From Rhyacophila brunnea (lineage: Eukaryota; Arthropoda; Insecta; Trichoptera; Rhyacophilidae): a stretch of 64,000 nucleotides of DNA. Below the pieces are notes generated by a model. It had not been told where the DNA came from, searched no databases, and saw only the letters and a list, made by a program, of their open reading frames with translations. The stretch is from assembly GCA_022495005.1 (NCBI GenBank), contig JAGYXB010001100.1, positions 1,488,001-1,552,000 of the forward strand, in the 5' to 3' direction. Position 1 is the first letter of the stretch, and every line of letters begins with the position of its first letter. The translations under genes were made by a program, and so were the position numbers. Shown here piece by piece: positions 48,901 through 59,269 of this stretch.

Positions 48901-51900
48901 TCTAGGTTGAGTTGTTCCATTATAGTATTTATTTTCGTGAAAATGGTTTTGTTAAGATAGCATTATTGATTTGTAGCGTCCAATGTTTGGCTGCATTTAC
49001 TTGCTGCGACCCTAGGACGGCCTAAACTACATGTTAACACCATGGCTCATGGATAGACAGTAATATATTTATATTATTTTTTTATTACACAGGTAATAGA
49101 TTTCTTCACAACGACAGCTGTACCAACAGAAGCAGCATCGGAAGACGAGGTAGACGCCCCTCGGCCCCAGTCCCCGGGCCTTTTCCTGCCGCAGAGTGTT
49201 CGTCAGCCAGCCGCTTCCTTGGTGGTACTGGCAGAGGAGGAGCTCATAGTGATCGATCTAACTGATCCGTCGTGGAATATGATGCGCCTGCCGTACCTGG
49301 TCTCATTGCATGCGTCCGCCGTTACCTGTTCGCATCACGTCAGCAGCGTGGATGAGGAAGTCTATAATAATATTGTCCAGGCTGGTAAGTTATTTGTTAT
49401 TCTATCAACCATGTTAACCTTTTCTCTGTCTGACTCTTCCTGATGCTGACATGCATAGAGACATTTAACTATCATAATTTACCTACTTCTCCTATTTAGT
49501 ATCCATGTCAATATTTCAGGAAAGAAACAAACCCAACACCTGTACTCGGAATCACAGTGGCCCGTGTCCGGTGGGCAGCTGTTGTGCGCTAAGCCGGCAC
49601 AGCTCAATGACACTCGTCAGCTGCTCTTGACGGGACACGAGGACGGCACCGTTGCTTTCTGGGATGCTTCCGGAGTCACCCTCAATCCTCTTTACAAGTT
49701 CTCCACCTCTAACCTCTTCAGGTACTTCAACAGCTTGTTATTTGAGTGTTATGTCCGTTAGAATGAAATGAAACCAATTACATATCAACATTAACCACTT
49801 ATATATTAGGTATATTATGTGTTGATATGAACACAGAGACCAACCTATTCGATATATTTGAAAAACACCGGATGACATCCGTGGTAAAAATCAACATGTC
49901 TGAATAATCCGATGAGAAAATTACAGCCCGTGTGCCTGCCTTTGTATCTTGGCATAAAACAGAAGATATTATGCTGTTCCATTCTCATCCTATATTGCAT
50001 TTATCGGGACAAGCCAAAGACAAGACAAGGGGACAGCATGTCTATGTTAGCCAGAGACTACAACTGCACAATATGGAAACTTATATTTTGCCTGTCTTTT
50101 AAATATGTCCTGTATTTGTCTCTAGAGCATCGTCAATCAAATTTTTATGTTCACGAATGTCTCCTACAAGTGCACTTTTTATGGTCCCATGTTTTTTTTC
50201 AAGACACTTCTAAGTTGAGAATTTAGTCATTACACATGAGTATAATGAAATATTGTTTAGTTAGTGAAATGGAAAAATTTACAAAAATTATGATTTATGG
50301 CTTCTTCTTCAATGGTGTTGTAGGTCAAATTGGGCTTTCTCCCGATTGACCTGATCCGTATGCCTTTTCCTACTCTTCTACGACTCTATTCGGCATACAT
50401 CAGACATTAAATATAGCTATAATATTTATATGCAAATGTTGTGGCTCGTGAGCAACTTTTTAAGCTTGGCTGGTATACACTAAAATGTGCGTGATTCCTA
50501 ATCTGAATTAATCTATTATGAGAGAGTTTATTGGTGAAGCAGATTTAAGCTTATACAATCACTTATAACCTTGACAATGATCTCCGGGGAAAGCCATAGG
50601 CAAGTCTATGTTGTTTCATACTAACAGTCTTGCGTTGGACTCCAACTATTCACAACAACTCCTCCATTAAACTCCATTAGTTCCTCTTGGACTGAAATCT
50701 TAGTAGAATGAAAATATGAATTGCTTTTTCTATCAATATGGTCAAATCAAACCAAAATTCGAATATTTCTGTAACTGTCTTCCCACCTTATTCTCTTTAT
50801 TCATTCCCTGGAAAGGGATGAAACCAATGGTCAGCACCCGATTCTCTCGAAGTAAATAAATCCACTATATGAGGCGTCTAATTACAAAAAGCGACAAGTC
50901 CACAATTCAATATTATCGGGAAACAACGTTTTTATGTTTCTAGCTTCAATTATTTGTTTTAACGTGAGATTTTTTTTCCCGTTGTAATCTATGTCGAAAT
51001 TAGAACCAAATGGCAATTTGTTTCAGCCGATAAACTCTTAAATGTAATAAATATAGGCAACATAAAATTGGACGTAGCGCTATTTGTAGCTCACTTTTTA
51101 ATTTACACCGCATAAGGCACATATTTCCGTGGCACTGTCATGAGTTTACCAGATGCTACAGCATGGGAGACGCCCTTTTCAATATTGAACGGTCCCTTAT
51201 TGGTTGATTTAAACACGTGCGAAATCAACCAAGCTTTAAATAATATGAAACGCGGACTTGGCGCTTTTTGTAATAAATCGAGACTTAAAATATTTTTTTT
51301 CGTAGGGTTATGTCGCGTTTTGGAATTTATAGATCAATACATATTGTGTAAAATTATACAAAGAATACGTGCGTATTTTTTTCTCGATTTTGACCAAATG
51401 TGGACTTATCGCTTTTTGGAATTAGACGCCTCATATATGTTCAATTTTGATGTAAGAAACAGTCATGCATATAAGGAGTGTTCATTAATTTATCCACCTC
51501 AGTAAGAAAATTAAAACAATTTATTTTTGAATGTAGACCCCTGACTGTTGAATCCATCTTATTCACGTGTCCTTCAACGATATCTCGAAATCCTTGCAAA
51601 TATCTTCATAACATGTTGATGTCACGGGTCATCTTTAATTTACTCTCTATTCTACTTAATCCGCTTGCTCCAAAATCCGCCTTTTATGTTATAAGGGGCA
51701 TACATACTCATACTCCCCATAAACTACCAACATACGATCATGGATATTCTTTTTATCACTGAACGGTACTCCAAATCAAACAATTTATTAGTAAACTCAC
51801 ACGAGGACCCGCTTGCCACGTTGTTACTTTGAATGTCACAATCGCACAGAGCCGAAACTGTGTATGTATTGCCACAACACAAGTCCCAACACGCACAGAC

Positions 51901-54900
51901 TAGTTTCTATCGTATCAGATAAATTAATGCACGTGATACTTACATATTTTTGGATTTAGCAGTAAATCTAGCTGGCAGAATACTCTTGCTGTGTTGCGTA
52001 ATGGAAATGCTGTAAATTAAAACATTGACAAGTTTTTCTGTTTCACTAGCTGAATTGGAATATTATACTGACGTATATTATGTTATTGACAATCTTACTA
52101 CATACTAACTTTATGTTGACGTTAACTAATGAATAATTATTAATATGTACTACCTTTGGATGTTCTTCATGAAAGCACTGACAAATTTTACAATCAATAA
52201 TGCCTCTATTTTAAACGAACACAATTACATAGTAATATATTATATTTTCCCAGAAATTATTAATATAAAATATTTACCTATTTTGAGACTGACCTAACCT
52301 AACCTAAAAAAAATTATTTATCACAAGCCTCATTACAGTTAGGCCGTGACTCGAAACTGTAAACTTCAATGGTAGTGCTGGTTATTGCTCATACTTTGAA
52401 TGCAATATGATAAACTGTTTGTAGAAAATGATGATTATTGCATATTGACATAAATGGTAATGATTTGAACGAAATATGCAATCGAAAATCTTTATTTATT
52501 GCGAACAGGTTACCACATTGCATTTGAAGATAATCAATGGCAAACGCTTCGATCACAGTTCAGTGTCAGCCTTGTTTTATCATAGAAAGTCTATATTATT
52601 AAACATACATTTATCTATCTCACTTTAAAAACTAACCCCACGTACCTTATTAAAACTGTCCACTTAGCACAAAGCTCACTATGCGTTTAAATTCTTGTCG
52701 ACGTTGTGATTAATTGTTTTTTATTTTTAATATCTAGTTTTTTTTTTTTATATTAAACTTTTACGATTTTATTTCACTCTCTCATAAGGACTTCAGTGAG
52801 TTTTGGCCTAAGGTGACTAGACTGTCAGGGAAATCTCGATTTTAATTTATTTGTCAATAATCTCTGAACGGGCATGCTGATGATTCATTTAACCAAATTA
52901 CAGTGTCGTACTGAAAAAGATTGCTTGAAATTTTAATGCTTTTGATAGATTCAAACAATCATTGGCGGCCGGTGATTTACAAAATTCTTTTAATTGGGAG
53001 CGCACTGCAAAACTTATCGAGTAATTGAATAATATCGATAAGCGTTTTTCATTGCCATTATTTTTTATTCAAGACTTCTTCATTGAAAATACATATTATC
53101 TTGGAACAGCCTCATAAACTATTATGTACCTCTACTAGAAAAATCGTTTAAACTGTGATTTAAACTCAGATCTATCGCATACCGGGCGAGTGCTTTACCA
53201 ATTAACCTACCAACTCAAGCACTGTATTGGAACCATTTAACCATGAAAATGCTCAGATGCAAATTCTTTCCGTAGACAGGGCTAACGGGATTATTGTTAC
53301 TATTGCTATCGTTGACTGCTTACATCAAGCCTATTACATTGCTTTCTCTCGATCAACAACTGTCCTGTCAATACAAATTACAATACATAAGATGGCTATC
53401 ATTATCGATGGAATATGCAAACATCTCAGATGTGCATTTGTTATAAAATATCTTCATGGATATATCAGAATAAATTAACCATTAACGTAGGAATTAAACA
53501 GAGTGAATGTGATTATCGTTACGGTGCTATTCTCGAATGCACTTACACCAAGCATATTTTATTGCTTTTGCTTAGCGCCGCTCTGACTATGTATTATTTT
53601 CTGTTAAACTATCGGACCTCACACTAATGTGGTGTATTTATACCTAGTACATGAGTTGGTTATTTAATATGTGAAACACCCGTTTGGCATGCGGTAATAC
53701 GAGTTTGAATTCTAGTCGGTCCAAGATTTTTCGAATAAGTATGATTCTGAGGCTGTATTTTAAAATGATGCATTTTTCTTCGATTTGAATCATTACACCC
53801 TTTTAGCTTTGAGTTTTGTGATTACATTAAAGTCTTGTTATAATAAATATTATATTTGAGACTTTCACAGTTTTTTGGTACCATAAGAGATTTTTGGGCT
53901 TCCACCGCGTGTTCCTCGATGTTTCGTGCTCGTTGCAGATGCCATTCTCAAGAGATAATCGTCAACACATTACCTCTGCAACGAGCATGAAACGTCTAGG
54001 AAAGAAGGAGGAAGAACACACTGTGGAAGCCCAAAAATCTATTACGATTGTAATAAATAATTGATTTTAAATCACTTTTATTAACTTATGCATTTGTTTA
54101 TGATATTTTGGGCCTAATGAGAGATAAAATCGAGATTTCACTGTAGCATTTATGTAACGTAACAATTATTGTTGTCCTCTGAATGTGAACTTAACCATAT
54201 TTAATCCAATACTAATGCCTGTGTAATGCTTTTGGCTTGCTAAAGTGGGCTAAAGCGAATTGCTCTGAGGTATGTGCTAAACCTAACCTAGAAATACTCT
54301 TTTCCTTGTGCTTTCCGTCAAAAATGTATATCAGAATATAGCCAATGTAACATGCAACATAATCTATGAAATGTCAATGTAAATTCAGATTATTCTCTTT
54401 TTACCGGTGATCGTAATGCATCTGGCGACAGAATACGAAAACTGCAATTTAATATATTTTAAATAATATGTATCAATAAAGGGAGGGTTTCATCTTATTA
54501 TTACACATTCGTTTATCATTAAAATGTAGTTTATTGATTTCTCTCGAATACAATACTATGGGAAGATTTTATAATAATATATAGTTTTAAAAATTTAATA
54601 AAGCTTCAGTGTGGTCGCAATACCAATGTACTGTCCAACAAGATCTTCTTGGCTACGTGTTAAAACTGTGAACTAACAAGCTCCTCCCATTTTTAACCGC
54701 ACTTCGATTGAAGCACCTTCCGGTTAGCGACGAGTTGTCCACGTGTTAAAACTGTGAACTACTAAGACTCCTCCTATTTAGTCGACGACAGCGACTTACG
54801 GCTAGTGCCTAAATCGGCTCTATGTTATGACCGTACACCCTGGATAAACGTCAGATTTCTATACTCAATACTTGAAAGCGTCTAAGCGAGATTTTTTGAG

Positions 54901-57900
54901 CATATACAATCATCGGAAAAATTGCTATTATATGGCTTAAACGCTATTATAAGCGTAGACAATGAGAACAAATATAAAAATCTTTTACAACGAATAAAAT
55001 TCAAACATTTTCAATTACCTAATAAAATTCGCCGTTTTCAAAAATCAGTATAGCATATTAGAGTTCGCCAATGCATTTCATAAAATTTTAATAATCATAA
55101 AGTAACCTTTGACACAAAGACACTCGTGCTTAAACGATGCTTTCAAGTATTGAATATAAAAATCTGACGTTTATCCAGGGTGTACGGTCGTAACATAGAG
55201 CCCCTAAATCTTCTTGTTGAACAGTAATAGTGTAATTAATGTCAACACTGTGTTGTGGAGATAGAAAAGGAGCTAATTCATGTGGGAAAGAGACAGGTGA
55301 TAAAACTACTTATTGAGTAGAGGGTGAGAATTTTTAATGGATAAATCGCAAAGAGGAGCGTTGAATCTCATGAAAAAATCATTATATTATACTTAAATAA
55401 ATTTTCTTCAGTTATATTGTGTCGCAAAGTAATTTTTCCGTAAATCGTCTTTAATTGCATGTACCCATTGTTATTCTGTCACTGAATCCATTGCACACTA
55501 TCTTTGCTTGAAGGACTTTTTATGTTGTTTATGCCAAATACCTAGATCCCTTCAAGTTAGTGAACCTTCTGTTTCACTGACTCGAGTTTATGTTACAATG
55601 GCTTAATCCTGATTGGACCATGTTATTCGTATACAGATCAAGCGGCATTTTAGTTATGAATGCCACGTCTTGGCAAAACCTTCAACTTAAATAAGAAAAA
55701 TATAATCACATGAAAATATTCATCCATGTCGGTTTTGAGTTAAGACAAAAAGTATAAAACCATATTTTAATTATCTCGGTGTGGCAAAAATGTCGCTTGT
55801 TCTGTAAATTAGTATGATGCGACTTCTATATTGTGACCAACACGTCAGGTTGCTGTGCATCTAAAATGAAGATTATTTATCATCACGTTACGTGAGCTCA
55901 TTCAACAAAATAAAAGCTGACAATTTACAAAAACATTGTGTCAATTACATGTCATTTGTAGCTCCCGTAGAAACCATTAAAATCAATGATACATGTACCA
56001 AGTAAAATGGAATTAACCAATTTTTAGCCGTGCCATAAGCTTATCATGAACCCTCGATTAAAATGTGTTTCTAGCTTACTTCTTGTTTAACGGAGATTAA
56101 ATTTTCTGTATGTCAAAATGGATGTCTGATTCACTGTTATCTGGCTTATTTTTGTATTTTAAAAAAAGTCTGTAAAGCTTGCCATTTGAACACAGTGACT
56201 ATTGGTTCTACGCAACTGTCACGTGTGACATGTGAAGCTACATATCGCTGTCGTTACCTGTCACCAGCAACGCATTTTTGATTGAAAATGTGTATTCAAA
56301 CTCCTGTTTACAAGATGATTAAAACTGTATAATTACAGCATTTTTCGATTATCTAATATTCCAGTTATATATTATTATGTACACCGTTCTGTTCTAAATA
56401 AATTTCTAGTTGCCGTGTTTGAATCAGCTATCTTCTCGAATTTTTTGAATTATTTTTCAATGCCCTTATAGCTGAATTCCATATAACAAGTGTTTGTTAC
56501 ACGGGAGTTAAGTGTATGTAGTGTGAAAGAACGGATTCAGGTAGCGGTGACATAGAGATGTACATGAATGGCCAAGGCGGAATATCAATTCCTCAGATGA
56601 CAGTGATGAAGTGTCGGCCACAATATAGAAGTCACGTAGTAGACTAAATGTTGTATAATTTATGTTGTATGCTTTCTTCATCCTGTTTAAAAAATTGCTT
56701 ACTTACATATAGTTATTTATATCTATTTAAATAATTTAATTATTGTGTAGAATGTAGATCATTTAATTTATTTGTCGTAGAACTAATGAAATTTTGTTGA
56801 CACCTCAATTAAAATTCAGTAAATAAATTTCACATATGGAATTATGACGAGGCATGCAAGTAGATTATTGGACCCATACATTAATTAGGCATATCTTGCT
56901 GCGGCGAGTTTGACAACTGGATTAGAAATAACCGACCGCGGAACATTTTCTATATTTGACCAGATGCTTATTTCAGCCAAATCTGTTGCATGGACGCTGT
57001 GTGCGGCATTACATTAAGTTACATGTGTTTTGCGAATGCCAACGAAGGTCAAATGCGGAGAAATTCGTCGTGCAGCTGAGGCGAGTTCGTATGTGCGATC
57101 CAACTTGAAAGTACTAGAAAAATTAGGACTTGTCGCTTTCTGATGTTATAGTTTGTTAGAATATTTTACCATTATTGCTATCTTTGAATAAATTATTCTG
57201 CATGCAAAAATCACAAGTCATTATAGTGTCATATATGCACGCGACTTCAGCCAATCGATTCTCATTTTATTGTATTCTAGAAATGTAAAATGTGTTCTGA
57301 CAAAAAGTCACCCAGATGTGTATTATGTTGTTACGACAATATAACCTGTTGCATAGAAATATAGTGATTGTTATTCAAATTACATCAAAAAGTCATTTTG
57401 ACATTTTTCACACATCTGTACTTATTGTTGATTGTCGAATGAACTAAGCTATTTCATATTCGTAACGGAGATATAAGTTTACACAATATCTCCCAGAAAT
57501 GTTTTGTCATATAAGACAATTTTTAAATATAATATGTAGAGTAGGTGACATATATACCCTACATATTATCTAATATTGCATGATGTATGCATTTTGACAA
57601 CAAATATTTTATTTCTATTTAAAATTGACGGTAATTTTCAATGACATAACTGCTTGTATTTTAATTAAATCAATTGTAAATCGCACTGCATATTCCACAC
57701 TTTATACTTTACTATATAATTAATTTCGACAAATACTGACTCTTATTACTTATATCATGGTTGATTTGTGCCAAGTATAGGTAAATCTTAATATAACATA
57801 AAAAACTTTATTAAAAAATGGTCCATGATATTCTGTACAGTTAAGTGTAAGTTAAAGGTTAAAAACATATCATAAATGGAATTTTAACCTGATTAACACA

Positions 57901-59269
57901 GCTATGTATTTGATTGATTATCAATTCTTTACTAATCATTCCAGCGGTGAAGATATCGTGGACGACGGTGTAGACTCTCCGCAGAGTGGTGATGATGAGG
58001 AGGAGTGGCCTCCGTTCCGTAAGACTGGCGTATTCGACCCGTACAGCGACGACCCCCGTTTGGCGGTAAAAAAGATTGCGCTGTGTCCACTCTCTGGAAC
58101 CCTCATCGTCGCGGGGACGGCCGGTCATGTTGTGACGGCTAATATTGGTATGGAGCAAGTCTCCAAGCCCGTAAAGGTAAATATAAAAGTGGTATTACAT
58201 ACTTATTTCTGCATTCAGAACATAATTGAACCGAGTTTAGCAATAACTAGCCACAAAAAACTGTTTCTTCAACATCTTTGGTCTTAGAAATAAATCCACA
58301 TCAAAGTAAAATACTGTTGAACGTTCACTGCAATGTATTTTAATATGTTGGTTTGTTTTATTTTGCAGTCTGTCACAATGAACATTGTGTCGGATAGAGA
58401 TGGTTTCGTATGGAAAGGACACGATCAGCTCAATCTGAGAGGCTGCGATATCGCTATGACACCAGGCTTCCAGGTAAAATTTGCATTTGACGTTTTTCTT
58501 TTTTGCTCTCATAATAGATTAACCATATTTTTTCATGCCACACTATAACCTAACCTAACTTAACATGTATGAAAAAGTCGACAATTTGCTATTTTATGAT
58601 TTCTGTATATTTATTTGTTGAAGTCAGTTTTATAGCAATATATTCCTAATCTTCTGACTTTGATTCTAACAAAAAAAAAAACAATAACCTTATATTCGCA
58701 AATAGACAACTTTATAAGAGTGTTCAATTTTCTGGTTGTTTTTCGACACTGTTTGACCTCGTTTTATAGCTCATGTCCGCTCGTAACTGTTATTATATTT
58801 AATAGAAAACAAATATAATTAGATACAATGGTTATTTAAATAACTTATAATTTGTTACAGGTTTCAAGTGTATTGCAATTGGTGCCTCCGGCAGCGGTTA
58901 CATGTTGCGCGTTGCAAGCCGAGTGGGGGCTGTTGGCCGCAGGGACGGCGCACGGATTGGCGCTCTACGATTATAGACGTCTCGCGCCCGTTCTTATCAG
59001 ATGCACGCTAAACCCCAACGGTTAGTTTATTATGCATATTAAATCATCTGTATACATGATCGTCCCATTAAGATTGCCTTAAATAAAATTTCTTATCGTT
59101 CTGTTATCTTGCAGACCTCACTGGCGCTGGAGACACTCCGATATCTAGACGCAAGTCCTTTAAAAAATCCTTGCGAGAGTCTTTCCGGAGACTGAGGAAA
59201 GGAAGATCACAGAGAAGGCAGCCGCAATCGTCGCCCAGTCCTGTCGTTGAAAAAAAAACACCTGCACAG
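42738..59269 (+). CDS. l(2)gl: Lethal(2) giant larvae, 11 internal exons (partial gene)
   Basis: This is a cortical scaffold and tumour suppressor that sets apical-basal polarity and asymmetric division by antagonising aPKC/Par-6. Family knowledge: two WD40 beta-propellers, with a basic membrane-binding loop phosphorylated by aPKC. Eleven exons (42738-42915, 44963-45212, 46155-46342, 47165-47341, 48320-48408, 49093-49384, 49520-49721, 57945-58176, 58369-58473, 58861-59020, 59115-59269) all have GT donors and AG acceptors and join in phase to 676 codons without a stop. Diagnostic stretches are MAIGTASGAIKVFGRPGVE, DPYSDDPRLAVKKIA, NIVSDRDGFVWKGHDQL and KSFKKSLRESFRRLRKG. The related tomosyn (STXBP5) is rejected because it lacks this three-serine basic motif and has a C-terminal SNARE. 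The first exon (start codon) and the C-terminal exons were not seen. Confidence 0.96.
43402..43690 (-). mobile_element. Degenerate RTE-like reverse-transcriptase fragment
   Basis: The minus strand contains TKIQIYKILLRPVI followed by frameshifts, and DWRRIAVDKLLEEAG near its end. The KxxIYKxLxRPV motif is typical of the region just after the catalytic domain of insect non-LTR reverse transcriptases. It lies in the first visible l(2)gl intron, antisense to the gene. Confidence 0.5.
44606..44682 (+). repeat. Dispersed repeat D2 end fragment in l(2)gl intron
   Basis: GTATACCTGACAAGTGTGCT, then ATCTCCACAGCCTACATCTT and AAAGTCGCCCTTCGCC match the fragment at 36001-36075 closely. It lies in the intron between exons a and b. 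Confidence 0.6.
44963..45212 (+). CDS. l(2)gl: l(2)gl exon b: WD40 blades 2-3
   Basis: The acceptor is tttttag and the donor gtgagt. It reads TGRLVSLCDDNSLHLWE, then LLLGTEGGNIYLLDLATFTM, the alternating blade strands and the GTEGGNIY motif typical of Lgl. It completes the split Gly from the previous exon and ends two bases into an Asn codon (VVMQ-N). It is markedly more GC-rich than the introns around it. Confidence 0.95.
45503..46048. mobile_element. hAT-like MITE M1 in an l(2)gl intron
   Basis: The ends CAGTGGTGGCAAACC and, inverted, CAGGTATGGCGAACC are flanked by exact AACTATTA copies (45495-45502 and 46049-46056). It lies in the intron between exons b and c in opposite orientation to copy 1. 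The exact duplication suggests it is the youngest copy here. Confidence 0.88.
46155..46342 (+). CDS. l(2)gl: l(2)gl exon c: WD40 blade 4
   Basis: The acceptor is gtttccag and the donor gtaacc. Reading from CPEDYKLTPGAVECI through LLLIGYNRGLMVVWDRQAS to SVCWNENG gives the YNRGL..VWD blade of Lgl. A second AG eight bases inside (tccag before AAGATT) is a possible alternative acceptor, but only the first keeps the phase with the upstream exon. The 942-bp intron before it contains a complete hAT-like MITE. Confidence 0.94.
46838..46993 (+). repeat. Repeat D4, copy 1 (l(2)gl intron)
   Basis: ATAAACATAGCGTGAACTTC, TTTTGACAGAAAATATGATG, CTTCATGTAAGAGCA and AATTTCTAAGTT match 48720-48912 in the same orientation with indels. 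No ends or duplications could be defined. Confidence 0.55.
47165..47341 (+). CDS. l(2)gl: l(2)gl exon d: WD40 blade 5
   Basis: The acceptor is ttacag and the donor gtcaga. It encodes TEFTSSHNDGSYMTWELA, then PVTPYGPFPCKAITKL and a short polar loop (QRSSQSDDN). The HxDGSY.TW and PYGPxPCK motifs are Lgl-specific. Both splice sites interrupt Gly codons. The following intron contains a palindromic MITE and a tRNA-headed SINE. Confidence 0.94.
47416..47666. mobile_element. MITE in intron between l(2)gl exons d and e
   Basis: Inverted ends ATATATTGCACCGTCGCAAC and, read inverted, ATATATCGTACCCTCGCAAC continue into TAAAC.GCCACAA.TCC on both sides. The length is about 250 bp. The flanks are TA-rich; the duplication is unclear. 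Confidence 0.7.
48186..48272 (+). repeat. SINE S2 just upstream of l(2)gl exon e
   Basis: CCCTCGTAGTCCAGTGTGTA, then AGGCACTGG, and the B-box-like GGTTCGATTAC (48238-48248) are followed by TATGTGATTTTCTCAAG, the same short body as at 17175. It ends about 50-60 bp before the exon e acceptor and so may supply part of the branch-point region. Confidence 0.65.
48320..48408 (+). CDS. l(2)gl: l(2)gl exon e: GGMPR exon
   Basis: This short 89-bp exon has acceptor ctttttcag and donor gtaaga. It reads GMPRSSYSDKYTVTVM, then HVVFDFTSR. With the split codon from the exon before it restores the GGMPR motif of the Lgl family. A SINE head ends about 60 bp upstream of its acceptor, leaving little room for the natural branch point and polypyrimidine tract. 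Confidence 0.94.
48720..48912 (+). repeat. Repeat D4, copy 2 (l(2)gl intron)
   Basis: It has the same order of blocks as 46838-46993 with an extra AATAATAACGGTATTAATAA stretch. Both copies lie in neighbouring introns of l(2)gl. Confidence 0.55.
49093..49384 (+). CDS. l(2)gl: l(2)gl exon f: linker and propeller 1 closure
   Basis: The acceptor is acacag and the donor gtaagt. VIDFF is followed by an acidic, proline-rich stretch (about 30 residues, including SEDEVDAPRPQSPG) that looks like a disordered loop, then LVVLAEEELIVIDLTDP, PYLVSLHASAVTC and a helix-like segment. The loop is the part most likely to vary between insects. The next intron is only 135 bp. Confidence 0.94.
49520..49721 (+). 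CDS. l(2)gl: l(2)gl exon g: start of second propeller
   Basis: The acceptor is atttcag and the donor gtactt. It contains HLYSESQWPVSGGQLL, then LLLTGHEDGTVAFWDASGV and LYKFSTSNLF. The GHEDGxVxFWD motif is a strong WD40 signature. It ends two bases into a Ser codon finished 8.2 kb away by the next exon, so reading through the donor without splicing gives a false RYFNS extension. Confidence 0.95.
50867..51437. mobile_element. Palindrome-ended MITE in the long l(2)gl intron
   Basis: ATATGAGGCGTCTAATTAC, then AAAAAGCGACAAGTCCACA, is mirrored at 51400-51437 (TGTGGACTTATCGCTTTTTG, then AATTAGACGCCTCATAT). The flanks are TA-rich, compatible with a TA target. The 121-codon open frame at 51140-51505 runs across its right end and is not credible as a gene. 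Confidence 0.75.
53147..53218 (-). repeat. SINE S4 head, copy 1
   Basis: The minus strand reads GAGTTGGTAGGTTAATTGG, AAGCACTCGCCCGGTATGCG, then GAGTTTAAATC, a decayed tRNA-like A- and B-box pair. It aligns well with the plus-strand copy at 53652-53720. Confidence 0.5.
53652..53720 (+). repeat. SINE S4 head, copy 2
   Basis: GAGTTGGTTATTTAATATG, AACACCCGTTTGGCATGCGG, then GAGTTTGAATTC match copy 1 in the opposite orientation, about 430 bp away. The two heads diverge from a shared interval containing two short open frames that I do not consider genes. Confidence 0.45.
53887..54042. repeat. Inverted-repeat element F, copy 2
   Basis: AGATTTTTGGGCTTCCACCG, then CGTGTTC, is mirrored at 54012-54042. 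A second inverted pair inside (TTTCGTGCTCGTTGCAGA against TCTGCAACGAGCATGAAA) makes a longer stem than in copy 1. It lies in the long l(2)gl intron. Confidence 0.6.
54629..55226. mobile_element. Host MITE interrupted by another MITE
   Basis: The inverted ends TACTGTCCAACAAGA and TACTGTTCAACAAGA include a TA target duplication. A related copy is at 18141-18523. An ACGTGTTAAAACTGTGAACTA unit occurs twice, 86 bp apart (54655 and 54741). The right part is split by the insertion at 54816-55202. It lies in the 8.2-kb l(2)gl intron. Confidence 0.75.
54816..55202. mobile_element. Nested MITE with exact 8-bp duplication
   Basis: The inverted ends begin GGCTCTATGTTATGACCGTA and agree over roughly 60 bp (GTACACCCTGGATAAACGTC, then TATA.TCAATACTTGAAAGC). 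CCTAAATC is exactly duplicated at 54808-54815 and 55203-55210. It is inserted in the MITE 54629-55226, giving a relative age order. Confidence 0.88.
57945..58176 (+). CDS. l(2)gl: l(2)gl exon h: acidic loop and DPYSDDPR blade
   Basis: The acceptor is cattccag and the donor gtaaat. An acidic stretch (SGDDEEEWPPF) precedes RKTGVFDPYSDDPRLAVKK and GTLIVAGTAGHVV. FDPYSDDPRLAVKKI is one of the most conserved Lgl blocks. The exon follows the 8.2-kb intron, the longest seen here. Confidence 0.96.
58369..58473 (+). CDS. l(2)gl: l(2)gl exon i: SDRDGFVWKGHDQL exon
   Basis: The acceptor is ttttgcag and the donor gtaaaa. All 35 codons are in phase 0. It encodes VTMNIVSDRDGFVWKGHDQL and a short loop ending PGFQ. 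The RDGFVWKGH motif is unique to Lgl proteins among WD40 families as far as I know. It is separated from the previous exon by 192 bp. Confidence 0.96.
58861..59020 (+). CDS. l(2)gl: l(2)gl exon j: late WD40 blade
   Basis: The acceptor is gttacag and the donor gttagt. It reads VSSVLQLVPPAAVTCCALQ, then WGLLAAGTAHGLALYDYRR and RCTLNPN. The LPPA.VTC.AL and WGL.AGTAHGL motifs match the blade just before the phosphorylated loop in Lgl. It ends one base into an Asp codon. Confidence 0.95.
59115..59269 (+). CDS. l(2)gl: l(2)gl exon k: aPKC-phosphorylated basic loop
   Basis: The acceptor is cttgcag and the donor gtttac. After DLTGAGDTPISRR comes KSFKKSLRESFRRLRKG, with three serines spaced four residues apart in a basic amphipathic segment. 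Established knowledge: in Lgl this segment binds membrane phospholipid, and aPKC phosphorylation of these serines releases the protein from the cortex. A basic, glutamine- and proline-rich tail (RRQPQSSPSPVVEKK) follows. No further l(2)gl exon was recognised before the right edge. Confidence 0.95.

Larger units (their letters stand above)
49722..57944 (+). other. l(2)gl: 8.2-kb l(2)gl intron
   Basis: The intron between exons g and h holds the palindromic MITE (50867-51437), two SINE S4 heads, element F copy 2, and the nested MITEs (54629-55226). The stretch 55227-57944 is AT-rich with no feature I could define. CCTAACCTAACCTAA at 52298 is only three telomere-like units. Confidence 0.6.

Noticed and set aside
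51140..51505. 121-codon frame in the long l(2)gl intron
   Set aside because: It crosses the end of a MITE and has no motif.
52294..52312. CCTAA units resembling insect telomere repeat TTAGG
   Set aside because: Only three units in an intron; too short for a telomeric array. A similar short run at 58547-58556 is equally trivial.
42738..59269. Tomosyn (STXBP5) as the identity of the WD40 gene
   Set aside because: FDPYSDDPR, RDGFVWKGH and the three-serine basic aPKC loop are Lgl features; tomosyn lacks the last.
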